DNA of 64,000 bases from contig NZ_VFMK01000001.1 of the NCBI RefSeq assembly GCF_006715025.1, positions 2,542,001-2,606,000 of the forward strand, in the 5' to 3' direction. Positions 16,030-24,412 of this stretch are shown one piece after another. Each line of letters begins with the position of its first letter. Positions within the stretch are counted from its first letter, which is position 1. The notes below the pieces were generated by a model that did not search any database, was not told the origin of the DNA, and saw only the letters and a program-made list of their open reading frames with translations. Source of the stretch: Serratia fonticola (GTDB lineage: Bacteria > Pseudomonadota > Gammaproteobacteria > Enterobacterales > Enterobacteriaceae). The translations under genes were made by a program, and so were the position numbers.

Positions 16030-16728
16030 ATGGCTATGACTCCTTTTGTTTTGAATTTATTCCTGGCGATGAGCCTGGGTGCCATTATTGGCGCTGAACG
16101 GCAATGGCGTCAGCGTATGGCTGGCCTGCGTACCAATTCGTTGGTCGCGACCGGCGCGGCGGTTTTTATCCTGGGCTCGGTAACCACCGAACCCTCCAGT
16201 GCCGGGCGTATTGCAGCGCAGGTTGTCTCTGGCATCGGCTTTCTGGGGGCTGGGGTTATTATGCGTGAGGGGCTTAATATCCGGGGCTTGAATACCGCTG
16301 CCACGCTGTGGTGCTCCGCGGCTATCGGCGTGTTATGTGGCTTGGGACAACATTGGGAAGCCGTATTGGCGACGCTGGTTATCCTATGTGCCAATATCTT
16401 GCTGCGTGAAGCGGCACAGCGTATCAATCTGCAACCGCAGCAGCAGGCTGTCGATCTGGCGCTGCGTTATCGTATACAGGTGACCTGTGGTGAACAGGAT
16501 GAGATCCTGGTTCGCACGTTAATTCTGCAAGCATTAAACGGCGTGGCATTACGTTTGCAATCATTACGTAGTGCCGATATTTCCATCCCAGGTCAGTTGG
16601 AAGTCTGCGCGGAGATCCTGGCAAATCCCGCAGCGCAAAAAGATATTGAAGGCATTGTCTGCCGTGTCAGTTTAGAGCGTAGCGTCAGTGCGGTTCATTG
16701 GCGTGTCGCATCAGAGTTACCTGTTTAA
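16030..16728 (+). CDS. mgtC: MgtC-family inner-membrane protein
   Basis: A 232-residue protein of the MgtC/SapB family. It has about five N-terminal membrane helices with the family marks LGAIIGAERQWRQRMAGLRTNSLVATGAA, GIGFLGAGVIMREG-NIRGLNTAATLWCSAAIG, and a C-terminal cytoplasmic ACT-like domain (about residues 145-232). MgtC is known to lower F1F0-ATP-synthase activity and helps survival at low Mg2+ and in macrophages. AAGGAG lies 6 nt before the ATG. The gene is followed by a P-type Mg2+ ATPase on the same strand, the same order as Salmonella mgtCB. Leader features at 15633-16023 suggest PhoP and leader control. Confidence 0.95.
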   Translation: MAMTPFVLNLFLAMSLGAIIGAERQWRQRMAGLRTNSLVATGAAVFILGSVTTEPSSAGRIAAQVVSGIGFLGAGVIMREGLNIRGLNTAATLWCSAAIGVLCGLGQHWEAVLATLVILCANILLREAAQRINLQPQQQAVDLALRYRIQVTCGEQDEILVRTLILQALNGVALRLQSLRSADISIPGQLEVCAEILANPAAQKDIEGIVCRVSLERSVSAVHWRVASELPV

Positions 16729-16763
16729 TTAATATTAGTATTCACCTCTAAGGTGATAAGGAT

Positions 16764-16964
16764 GTGTTATGGACGATCACCCCAGAAATTTTATTATTCT
16801 GCGTTGTTAACGCAATAATAATCTCGTTAACAACGCTAATTCAATATATCCGTCATACTTCAAGTTACAGGTGTGTAGACTGCGCTCGTTCATCCCAATC
16901 CCATAGTGGCCTATATGCCTGGGGATTTACGAATGTGTTGCCGTCCTGTAACTCGAATTATTAA
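16764..16964 (+). CDS. Possible small membrane peptide with ERIC-encoded tail
   Basis: A GTG-started 66-codon frame in the mgtC-ATPase gap with AAGG 8-10 nt upstream. The first ~27 codons make a hydrophobic helix (EILLFCVVNAIIISLTTLI) like the tiny membrane regulators MgtR/MgtU of mgt operons. From codon 28 on the frame runs through the ERIC element at 16845-16971, which supplies a polar, cysteine-rich tail and the stop. The same bases form a perfect 12-bp hairpin (16801-16836), so the codons may be coincidental. Low confidence. Confidence 0.3.
   Translation: MLWTITPEILLFCVVNAIIISLTTLIQYIRHTSSYRCVDCARSSQSHSGLYAWGFTNVLPSCNSNY
16801..16836 (+). terminator. Perfect 12-bp hairpin between mgtC and the Mg2+ ATPase gene
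   Basis: GCGTTGTTAACG pairs exactly with CGTTAACAACGC across a 12-nt loop. There is no U-tract, so it is more likely an mRNA-processing or attenuation structure than a simple terminator. Confidence 0.5.
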
Positions 16965-16971
16965 AGGTATA
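16845..16971 (+). repeat. ERIC/IRU element, full-length (127 bp)
   Basis: A diverged but full-length enterobacterial repetitive intergenic consensus element. Both ends are recognisable: left arm CCGTCATACTTCAAGTTACAG and right arm CTGTAACTCGAATTATTAAAG, mutually inverted, with the central block around CCTGGGGATTTAC, flanked by TA. Exactly 127 bp, the classic ERIC length. It lies inside the mgtC-ATPase operon gap. Confidence 0.9.
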
Positions 16972-17049
16972 AATTCCACTTTGTGCATGTTCACCCGTAA
17001 ATACGGGCGGGGTAACCCTGTGTACAAAGTAAAATAAGAGAATAGCGTT

Positions 17050-19749
17050 ATGACCTCTATTAAAGACAACGCTCGCCGCCGCGATAGTGGCCGCGAACCC
17101 TATGCCATCGCGCTCGAAGCAAAGAACAGCCTCGATCAGACACTGGCAAATTTGAACTGCAATCGTATTGGCTTGACCCAGGAAGATGCGCAAGAGCGTC
17201 TGCAGTATTTTGGTATTAACCAGGTGGCGCATGAGAAGGCCCCCCATGCGTTGATACAGCTAATCAGCGCGTTTAATAATCCTTTTATTTTTGTGTTGAT
17301 GATATTGGCGGGGATCAGTTTCTTTACCGATTACTGGTTACCGGCTCAGCACGGTGAAGAAACCGATCTTACCGGTGTCATCATTATTCTGGTCATGGTG
17401 ACGTTGAGTGGTTTGCTGCGCTTCTGGCAGGAATATCGGACCAATAAAGCGGCTGAGTCCTTGAAGTCGATGGTGCGAACCACGGCGACGGTGATGCGTC
17501 GCAGCAGTTTCAGCACGCAGGCACAGACGCTGGAGATCCCAATCCGCGAACTGGTCCCCGGTGATATTATTCAGCTTTCTGCTGGAGACATGATACCTGC
17601 AGACGTTCGCTTGCTCAGTTCTCGCGATCTGTTTATCAGCCAGGCCATCCTTACCGGTGAAGCCATTCCGATTGAAAAGTATGATGCGTTAGGGAACGTC
17701 AGCCAGAAGTCGACCGAGATTGATGCCTCCAGCGAGAGTGAACTGCTCGAACTGGCGAACGTCTGCCTGATGGGGACCAACGTGGCTAGCGGGACGGCAA
17801 CGGCGGTCGTGGTAGCGACAGGTGGGCGCACCTACTTCGGTTCATTGGCCAAGTCGATTGTCGGTACCCGTTCGCAAACCGCGTTTGATCGTGGGGTAAA
17901 TAGTGTCAGTTGGTTGCTGATCCGCTTTATGTTGGTGATGGTGCCGATTGTCTTGCTGATTAACGGTTTCACCAAGGGAGACTGGACGGAAGCGGCTCTG
18001 TTTGCCTTGGCGGTGGCCGTCGGTCTGACCCCGGAAATGCTGCCGATGATCGTCAGTTCAAACCTGGCGAAAGGCGCCATCGCCATGGCACGCCGCAAGG
18101 TGGTGGTTAAGCGTCTGAATGCAATCCAGAACTTTGGTGCGATGGATGTGCTCTGTACCGATAAAACCGGCACTTTGACGCAAGATCGTATCATCCTGGA
18201 ACACCATCTGGATGTGAACGGTAGCCAAGATAGTCATGTGCTGCATTTGGCCTGGTTGAACAGTTTCCACCAAAGTGGCATGAAAAACCTGATGGATCAG
18301 GCGGTGATCCGTTTTGGCCGGGGTAAACCGGGGATTGAAGCACTGGGCCGTTATAGCAAGATTGATGAGTTGCCGTTTGACTTTGTACGCCGTCGTTTGT
18401 CGATCGTGGTACAGGATGAAGAACAGCGCCAACTGTTGATCTGCAAAGGTGCCGTGGAAGAGATGTTGGCGATCGCCACTCAGGTACGTATCGGGCAGCA
18501 GACGCTGGAACTTGATGATGAACGCCGTGCCGCTTTGCAGGCTTTGGCTTGCCAGTACAACGAAGACGGTTTCCGGGTGCTGGTGCTGGCGACCCGCGAC
18601 CTGGGGCAGGAGGGATGTTCTCTGCCACTGAGCATGGCGGATGAGCGTGATTTGGTGATAGAAGGGATGTTGACCTTCCTCGATCCGCCAAAAGAGAGTG
18701 CCCAGGAAGCGATTACTGCCTTGCAGGAGAATGGAGTCGCAGTGAAAGTGCTGACCGGCGATAACCCGGTGATCACCTGCAAAATCTGCCGTGATGTTGG
18801 TTTGGAGCCGGGTGAGCCGCTTTCAGGCCAGGCGATCGAGCAGATGGACGATATCCAGCTGGCACGTGAAGTGGAGCAACGTACGGTATTTACCAAGCTG
18901 ACGCCGTTACAGAAATCGCGCGTATTGAAAATGTTGCAGTCTAACGGCCATACCGTGGGTTTCCTGGGGGACGGTATTAACGATGCACCCGCGTTGCGTG
19001 ATGCCGACGTGGGGATCTCTGTGGACACGGGGACCGACATTGCCAAAGAGTCTGCCGATATTATTCTGCTGGAAAAGAATCTGATGGTACTGGAAGCCGG
19101 GGTGATCAAAGGGCGCGAAACCTTCGGTAATATCATTAAGTATCTGAACATGACGGCCAGCTCCAACTTTGGCAATGTGTTCTCGGTACTGGTCGCCAGT
19201 GCGTTCATTCCGTTCCTGCCGATGCTGGCGATCCACTTGCTGTTACAAAACCTGATGTACGATATCTCTCAACTTTCACTGCCGTGGGACAAGATGGATA
19301 AAGAGTTCCTGCGTAAACCACGTAAGTGGGATGCCAAGAACATTGGTCGCTTTATGCTGTGGATCGGGCCAACGTCTTCCATCTTCGATATCACGACCTA
19401 TGCATTGATGTGGTTTGTGTTCGCGGCCAACAGCGTTGAACACCAGGCTTTATTCCAGTCAGGCTGGTTCATTGAAGGGCTGCTGTCACAAACGCTGGTG
19501 GTGCATATGCTGCGCACCCAGAAGATCCCGTTTATTCAGAGCACTGCAGCACTGCCGGTACTGTTGACGACCGGAATTATCATGGCGCTTGGTATCTATA
19601 TTCCCTTCTCGCCACTGGGTGCCTGGGTTGGGTTGCAACCGCTACCGTGGGAATACTTCCCTTGGTTGGCGGCAACGCTGGTCAGCTACTGTGTGGTGGC
19701 GCAATTGATGAAGCGTTTCTACATTCGCCGCTTTGGGAAATGGTTCTAA
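17050..19749 (+). CDS. mgtA: Magnesium-importing P-type ATPase (MgtA/MgtB)
   Basis: An 899-residue P3B-type ATPase that imports Mg2+ using ATP. Visible parts in order: cytoplasmic N-terminus, M1-M2 (ALIQLISAFNNPFIFVLMILAG), actuator domain with the LTGEA motif (AILTGEAIPIEK), M3-M4 with GLTPEMLPMIVSSN, phosphorylation loop CTDKTGTLTQD, nucleotide domain with KGA, hinge motifs VLTGDNP and FLGDGINDAPALRDADVGISV, and M5-M10. Length equals MgtA (898) and is close to MgtB. Operon order after mgtC suggests MgtB in Salmonella terms; sequence alone does not separate the two. The 321-bp gap to mgtC contains a hairpin and an ERIC element. A terminator-like hairpin follows at 19761. Confidence 0.96.
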   Translation: MTSIKDNARRRDSGREPYAIALEAKNSLDQTLANLNCNRIGLTQEDAQERLQYFGINQVAHEKAPHALIQLISAFNNPFIFVLMILAGISFFTDYWLPAQHGEETDLTGVIIILVMVTLSGLLRFWQEYRTNKAAESLKSMVRTTATVMRRSSFSTQAQTLEIPIRELVPGDIIQLSAGDMIPADVRLLSSRDLFISQAILTGEAIPIEKYDALGNVSQKSTEIDASSESELLELANVCLMGTNVASGTATAVVVATGGRTYFGSLAKSIVGTRSQTAFDRGVNSVSWLLIRFMLVMVPIVLLINGFTKGDWTEAALFALAVAVGLTPEMLPMIVSSNLAKGAIAMARRKVVVKRLNAIQNFGAMDVLCTDKTGTLTQDRIILEHHLDVNGSQDSHVLHLAWLNSFHQSGMKNLMDQAVIRFGRGKPGIEALGRYSKIDELPFDFVRRRLSIVVQDEEQRQLLICKGAVEEMLAIATQVRIGQQTLELDDERRAALQALACQYNEDGFRVLVLATRDLGQEGCSLPLSMADERDLVIEGMLTFLDPPKESAQEAITALQENGVAVKVLTGDNPVITCKICRDVGLEPGEPLSGQAIEQMDDIQLAREVEQRTVFTKLTPLQKSRVLKMLQSNGHTVGFLGDGINDAPALRDADVGISVDTGTDIAKESADIILLEKNLMVLEAGVIKGRETFGNIIKYLNMTASSNFGNVFSVLVASAFIPFLPMLAIHLLLQNLMYDISQLSLPWDKMDKEFLRKPRKWDAKNIGRFMLWIGPTSSIFDITTYALMWFVFAANSVEHQALFQSGWFIEGLLSQTLVVHMLRTQKIPFIQSTAALPVLLTTGIIMALGIYIPFSPLGAWVGLQPLPWEYFPWLAATLVSYCVVAQLMKRFYIRRFGKWF

Positions 19750-19760
19750 TAGGATGACTG

Positions 19761-19786
19761 CCGGGGCCAGTCGTGCCCCGGTTGTT
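19761..19786 (+). terminator. Terminator of the mgt operon
   Basis: CCGGGGC / GCCCCGG stem with a 7-nt loop followed by TTGTT, 11 bp past the ATPase stop. Confidence 0.65.
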
Positions 19787-20252
19787 CGGACACAGCATCA
19801 TATTTCTACGTTGCTCCTCTGGGGCGGCGTTGCGCGTTTTTTTCAAGCGTCCGGCTTGATGGATGAGGGGGAACACGCGAATATTATCTGCCGCTTATCT
19901 TTATTAATATGTTAATAATCTTTGTTTTCAATTTTGATGTTGTTAATGTATTAATGAATTGTCAATGAGCGATTTTATGCTCCGTTTTAAGTTTTATTCT
20001 ATCGATATCACAAAATAAGTCATCATTATCAACGCTGATGGCGTATTTTGACGATGTTCGCCGTTTTCGCCCCTGCGCTGGTTGACACGACCACGTTATC
20101 TGTTTACTAATTAGTAAATATGTTAATAATTTGATAAGTCAGGGATAAGCGAATGCGGATCATCCTTTGGGCTATCTTGCCGCTGTCAACCTTGGGCCCC
20201 GTCATAATCCAACGGTTGTTTTTCATCCCTGACGTCCAGTTAAGGGAGGCGT
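19787..20252. other. AT-rich gap between the mgt operon and the MFS gene
   Basis: About 465 bp with no convincing ORF on either strand; the second half is AT-rich and carries several TTAATAAT-like tracts. It presumably holds the promoter of the MFS gene. I see no recognisable operator or repeat. Confidence 0.5.
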
Positions 20253-21455
20253 ATGGGTGAGTATCACTCCTTGAAGAGCACACTGGTTTTCGGCGCAGGT
20301 GTCAGTGCTGCTTTGCACATCTGGAAACTGGTTCCCTCATTGCCGTTTCTTCAGGAATCCTTGTCGCTGACGATGATACAGGCCGGTTGGCTGATTGCTG
20401 TTTTCCAACTGGCGGGTATGCTGCTTGGGTTATTTTCCGGCTTGATGGTTCAGCGTTTTGGTTTGAAGCGCAGCATGGTTACTGGGTTGTCTATTTTATC
20501 TGCAGCGTCTTTTGCTGGTGTATTTTGCCAACAGATGACGACATTGCTGCTGCTGCGCATCGTAGAAGGCCTGGCCTTACTGATGGTAACAATGGCGGCC
20601 CCTGCGTTAATGCGATTGGTGACGCCCAAGGAAAAAATCCATTTCTTTATGTCGCTGTGGAGTGCCTATATTCCTACGGCCACGGTGATTGCCCTTTTTG
20701 TCGGCGCAATCATGCTCAATATCTCTGGCTGGCAGACATTGTGGTTAGCCTGTAGCGTGCTGTCATTGGTGATGGCCGCGCTGATCCAGCGGTATATGAT
20801 AAAAGTCAACGCTGAATCTGACGCAGGGCGGGGGAGCTCTGGTTCGCTAGCCGAAAATATTCGCCAGGTATTACGCGTTAAAGCCTGCTGGCTGCTGGCC
20901 GTCGTTTTTTCTATGTACACCAGCCAGTGGGTGGCGATCATCAGCTTTTTGCCCCTCATCTATCAGCAGGCTGGAATTTCAGGAACCCTGATGGGGTTTT
21001 GTACTGCCGTGGCGGCGGGCGTGAATATCATTGGTAATCTGTTGGCGGGGAGGCTGCTACAACGTGGTTTCAGTGCATATCGGCTGCTGTTTATTGCGTT
21101 TGTCACCATGATCGTGACAACCTTTGTTGCCTTTACCTTAAATGCGCCGGTCAGCGTACAGTTTTTAGCGATATCGCTGTTTTCCGCCGTTGGTGGCTTG
21201 GCACCTGCGACATTATTCAACCTGGCGGTAAAAATACCCTTGCCGCCACAGGCCACAGCCCCCGTTATTGGCTGGTTGCAGCAATGGATTAGCGCGGGGC
21301 AGTTTTTCGGGCCCGTTCTAGTAGCATGGGTGGTGGATTATACCCATGGCTGGCATGTTGTCGGCTTGTTGACCGGGGCCTGGGGGCTTCTGGCGATCGT
21401 TTTGATCTTATTATTGCGCCGGTCGTTGCCGGTAACGTTGATCAAAAGCTTTTGA
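20253..21455 (+). CDS. Major facilitator superfamily transporter
   Basis: A 400-residue inner-membrane transporter with about 12 predicted helices and the loop-2/3 motif FSGLMVQRFGLKRSMVTG (a G-x3-D/QR-G-x-(K/R) type A motif). A cytoplasmic central loop (about residues 190-207, with SDAGRGSSGS) separates two six-helix halves. The subgroup is like the cyanate/nitroimidazole permease (CynX/NimT) class, but substrate cannot be assigned. GGGAGG lies 5 nt before the ATG. It is a single gene, and its last 14 bases overlap the convergent 59-residue ORF. Confidence 0.9.
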   Translation: MGEYHSLKSTLVFGAGVSAALHIWKLVPSLPFLQESLSLTMIQAGWLIAVFQLAGMLLGLFSGLMVQRFGLKRSMVTGLSILSAASFAGVFCQQMTTLLLLRIVEGLALLMVTMAAPALMRLVTPKEKIHFFMSLWSAYIPTATVIALFVGAIMLNISGWQTLWLACSVLSLVMAALIQRYMIKVNAESDAGRGSSGSLAENIRQVLRVKACWLLAVVFSMYTSQWVAIISFLPLIYQQAGISGTLMGFCTAVAAGVNIIGNLLAGRLLQRGFSAYRLLFIAFVTMIVTTFVAFTLNAPVSVQFLAISLFSAVGGLAPATLFNLAVKIPLPPQATAPVIGWLQQWISAGQFFGPVLVAWVVDYTHGWHVVGLLTGAWGLLAIVLILLLRRSLPVTLIKSF

Positions 21456-21621
21456 CCATCATCTCACGAGGCAACTCCGTGCCGTGTTTCAGCAGGTGGT
21501 CGAAGGACTTCTCACAGCTTTTTAGCTGTTGCAGGAATTCTTGTGGTGACAGTTCATGCCTTTTTCCGCTCATATAGGCCAACGCCAGCTCTTTGGCTTG
21601 ATAACGTGAGAAATTGTACAT
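21442..21621 (-). CDS. 59-residue protein, function unknown, overlapping the MFS gene end
   Basis: A 59-codon frame beginning MYNFSRYQAKELALAYMSGK and ending LPREMMVKSF. It has a good ribosome site (GAGG, 5 nt before the ATG) and a soluble, charged, helix-rich composition with a short motif EFLQQLKSCEKSFDHLLKH. Its stop lies inside the convergent MFS gene (14-bp tail-to-tail overlap). I do not recognise the family. The ribosome site, the clean soluble composition and the absence of any other frame in the gap argue it is real. Confidence 0.65.
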   Translation of the reverse strand: MYNFSRYQAKELALAYMSGKRHELSPQEFLQQLKSCEKSFDHLLKHGTELPREMMVKSF

Positions 21622-22001
21622 GGTAACCTCGATAAGAAGACGCTGTTTATGCTGTTAATTGTAGGGCGATGGCTGCGAATTGACAGTGGCTTTGGCGTAT
21701 AGATTCGATAGTTCAAACTTAACGCACTGAAGCTCGCAAAGGCTTGTGGGCACGCTGGGATCGGTGCGGCTTACGTCCTGGGGTACACGTCTCGGCAGTG
21801 AAATTGCGTGAATGGGGTTTGCCATCGCTATCCTGTGCTGCGAATGTTTGCGGTATTGGCATTTCTGACATGAGATTGTGCGAGTCAGCTCTCGTTTATG
21901 TTCACGCGAAGGTGACTGAAATCGACTATTGTTCTCTCTTGTTGTCTCAATATGCAGCGCGTTTCACCCCAACCGGAGAGTGGGCGTCGCGGAGAGAGAA
22001 G
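21622..22001. other. Upstream region of kynA
   Basis: A 380-bp gap between the minus-strand 59-residue ORF and kynA. An in-frame extension of kynA is open to a GTG at 21744, but its codons do not resemble the family N-terminus, so it is treated as leader DNA. No operator recognised. Confidence 0.5.
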
Positions 22002-22844
22002 ATGAATAAACGGGAATTAGAAAGCGCCATTGTCACCGACTTTTCAAAACGGATGAGCTATGGCGATTACCTGTGTCTGGATCAGTTGCTGGCTTGTCAG
22101 AACCCGCTTTCCCATCCTCAGCATCACGACGAAATGCTGTTTATCGTGCAGCATCAGACTTCTGAGCTGTGGATGAAGCTGATGTTACATGAATTGCAGG
22201 CGGCCAAGGTGCTGGTACAACAGGATAAGCTGAGCCACTGTTTCAAGATCTTGGCGAGGGTGAAACAGATCCAACGTTTGCTGTTCGAACAATGGGCGGT
22301 GTTGGAGACGTTGACGCCGTCCGAGTATGTCGAGTTTCGTGGCGTGCTGGGTAATTCTTCGGGCTTCCAGTCTCATCAATATCGCTCGATCGAGTTTTTG
22401 CTGGGTAACAAGAATGCCGCCATGCTGGCGGTGTTCAGTGATGATGCCGAAAAACACGCGGCGCTGAGGTCGTTGCTGGAGGCGCCGAGTCTGTATGACG
22501 AATTCCTGCTTTATCTTTCCCGCCATGGCTTGCCTATTCCACAAGCGTGCATTGAACGTGACTGGACGCAGCCTTATCAGCGTAATCCGGATTTGTTACC
22601 TGCCTTCAAGCAAATCTACGACAATCCACAAACCTATTGGGAAGCCTATGAAATGGCCGAAAAATTGGTGGATATTGAAGAAGGCTTTCATCTATGGCGT
22701 TTTCGTCATATGAAAACGGTAGAGCGGATCATCGGTTTTAAAACGGGAACCGGCGGTTCCAGCGGCGTCAGCTTCTTGAAAAAGGCATTGGAACTGACCT
22801 TTTTCCCGGAGTTGTTGGACGTGCGCACCGAAATTGGTGCCTAA
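22002..22844 (+). CDS. kynA: Tryptophan 2,3-dioxygenase
   Basis: A 280-residue haem enzyme that opens the indole ring of L-tryptophan with O2 to give N-formylkynurenine, the first step of the kynurenine route. Family marks: MSYGDYLCLDQLLACQNPLS, HDEMLFIVQHQTSELWMKLMLHEL, SSGFQSHQYRSIEFLLGNK, and the haem-ligand His in LWRFRHMKTVERIIGFKTGTGGSSG. Length matches the bacterial TDO norm. I start it at ATG 22002, with GGAGAGAGAAG just upstream, rather than the longer open frame. Other kynurenine-pathway genes (kynU, kynB) are not in the window. Confidence 0.97.
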   Translation: MNKRELESAIVTDFSKRMSYGDYLCLDQLLACQNPLSHPQHHDEMLFIVQHQTSELWMKLMLHELQAAKVLVQQDKLSHCFKILARVKQIQRLLFEQWAVLETLTPSEYVEFRGVLGNSSGFQSHQYRSIEFLLGNKNAAMLAVFSDDAEKHAALRSLLEAPSLYDEFLLYLSRHGLPIPQACIERDWTQPYQRNPDLLPAFKQIYDNPQTYWEAYEMAEKLVDIEEGFHLWRFRHMKTVERIIGFKTGTGGSSGVSFLKKALELTFFPELLDVRTEIGA

Positions 22845-22865
22845 AAGTTCAGTGGAGAGATAATG

Positions 22866-23333
22866 ATGGATGTGAGAATCGAGCAGAAATCAGCAGAGAA
22901 AGTGGTTGGGTTACGGGTGACCGGACCTTACGCACAATCGATTCCGCCGGGATGTCAGCGTCTGATGGCCTGGCATAAGCAGCATGCGCTGCCGCCGGGG
23001 AAATGGCTGGTTCTGTATTGGGATGATCCGGCGGAGGTGGCTCCGCAGAGATTGCGGGCCGATGTGGTGTTTACCGTTGCCGACGATTTTACCTTGCCAG
23101 CAGGTAGCGAAGGAATGAGTATCCAAACCCTGCCCGCAGGGGAGTATGCGATTTATCACGTACGTATCACCGATGGCGATTTTGAAACCGCTTGGGGTAA
23201 TTTCTATCAGAAGGCGTTGCCAGCCAGCGGTTATCAACCCATTGATGGCGTTTGCTACGAGCATTATCTGAATGACGGTGAGGCTGATGGCTATTTTGAT
23301 GTGGAGATTTATCAGACGGTAAAGAAAGCCTGA
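22866..23333 (+). CDS. sbmC: GyrI/SbmC-like protein (AraC effector-binding fold)
   Basis: A 155-residue cytoplasmic protein with the SbmC/GyrI fold: two repeats of the SHS2-type domain with MDVRIEQKSAEKVVGLRVTGP at the start, PPGKWLVLYWDDP in the middle, and CYEHYLNDGEADGYFDVEIY at the end. In E. coli this protein shields gyrase from microcin B17 and other inhibitors. The two candidate ATGs (22863, 22866) differ by one codon; the second has the better ribosome spacing. It follows kynA by ~20 bp, so they may be co-transcribed, though a functional link is not evident. A perfect hairpin follows the stop. Confidence 0.85.
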   Translation: MDVRIEQKSAEKVVGLRVTGPYAQSIPPGCQRLMAWHKQHALPPGKWLVLYWDDPAEVAPQRLRADVVFTVADDFTLPAGSEGMSIQTLPAGEYAIYHVRITDGDFETAWGNFYQKALPASGYQPIDGVCYEHYLNDGEADGYFDVEIYQTVKKA

Positions 23334-23349
23334 TCGGTCGCCTGAAGGT

Positions 23350-23372
23350 TCAGGGCGCAGCGTGCGCCCTGA
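23350..23372. terminator. Hairpin between sbmC and curA (convergent)
   Basis: Perfect 10-bp inverted repeat TCAGGGCGCA / TGCGCCCTGA with a 3-nt loop between convergent stops; no U-tract. Likely bidirectional. Confidence 0.6.
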
Positions 23373-23380
23373 GTACCGAC

Positions 23381-24412
23381 CTATTCTTGAGCTACGCGAA
23401 TAACCAGTTTGCCGAAGTTTTTCCCTTGCAGCAGACCGAAAAATGCCTGAGGTGCGTTTTCCAGCCCGTCGACGACATCTTCACGGAATTTGATCTTACC
23501 TTGGCTGAGCCATTCCCCCATCTGGTGTAAAAATTCGCCGAAGTGGGAGGCGTAATCATCAAAAATGATAAAACCTTGCATTTTGATCCGTTTGCGCAGG
23601 ATCAGGCTTTGTAACAGCGCCAATCGATCTGGGCCATCCGGCAAGTCTGTTGCGTTATATTGGGCGATTATGCCGCAAACAGGGATACGGGCTTTAGCAT
23701 TCAACAGCGGGATCACCGCATCGAATACTGCACCGCCGACGTTTTCATAGTAAATATCGATCCCCTGCGGGCAAGCCGCAGCCAGCTGTGCCGGAAAATC
23801 AGCAGAGCGGTGATCGATACAGGCATCAAAGCCCAGTTCCTCGACCACATAGCGGCATTTTTCAGCGCCACCAGCCACACCAACTACCCGGCAGCCTTTC
23901 AACTTGGCAACTTGGCCGACTACCGAACCAACGGCACCACTGGCGGCGGCAACAACGACGGTCTCTCCCGGTTGCGGTTGGCCGATATCTAACAGCCCCA
24001 TATAGGCAGTAAAGCCAGGCATGCCCAGTACGCCAAGCAAGCGGGAGGGGTGTTCCAGTTTGGCACCCAGGTTACGTAGTCCTGTACCATCCGACAGCGC
24101 ATACTCCTGCCAACCGTCATAGCCTAACACCCAGTCCCCTGGCTTATAATCAGGATGCTGTGAAGCCTGAACGCGGGATACCGTGCCACCGACCATCACC
24201 TGACCGATCTGCACGGGGGGCGCATAGGAAGGCGCATCGCTCATGCGGCCTCGCATATATGGGTCTAGAGAAAGATAAATCGTTCGTAACAAAACCTGGC
24301 CAGCGGCGGGTTGAGGGATAGGTGCAGTTTCCAGGCGAAAATTCTCTGCCTTTGGCTCCCCATGTGGGCGTGAGGCTAAGACAAAGCGGCGGTTATATTG
24401 TGGCTGGGACAT
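23381..24412 (-). CDS. curA: NADP-dependent alkenal/curcumin reductase (CurA type)
   Basis: A 343-residue MDR-superfamily enzyme of the leukotriene-B4 dehydrogenase/CurA group, which reduces the C=C bond of alpha,beta-unsaturated carbonyls with NADPH. Seen in the sequence: YLSLDPYMRGRMSD near the start, VVVAAASGAVGSVVGQVAKLKGCRVVGVAGG (nucleotide loop), GIDIYYENVGGAVFDAVIPLL and GAPQAFFGLLQGKNFGKLVIRV at the end. Length matches E. coli CurA (345). AAGGAG lies 8 nt before the ATG at 24412. Single gene. Confidence 0.95.
   Translation of the reverse strand: MSQPQYNRRFVLASRPHGEPKAENFRLETAPIPQPAAGQVLLRTIYLSLDPYMRGRMSDAPSYAPPVQIGQVMVGGTVSRVQASQHPDYKPGDWVLGYDGWQEYALSDGTGLRNLGAKLEHPSRLLGVLGMPGFTAYMGLLDIGQPQPGETVVVAAASGAVGSVVGQVAKLKGCRVVGVAGGAEKCRYVVEELGFDACIDHRSADFPAQLAAACPQGIDIYYENVGGAVFDAVIPLLNAKARIPVCGIIAQYNATDLPDGPDRLALLQSLILRKRIKMQGFIIFDDYASHFGEFLHQMGEWLSQGKIKFREDVVDGLENAPQAFFGLLQGKNFGKLVIRVAQE

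Noticed and set aside
16770..16811. 13-codon ATG frame in the mgtC-ATPase gap
   Set aside because: Too short, no helix, and not at a better ribosome distance than the GTG frame.
21744..22001. Longer N-terminus of tryptophan 2,3-dioxygenase
   Set aside because: The upstream 86 codons do not resemble the family; ATG 22002 has a ribosome site and gives the normal length.
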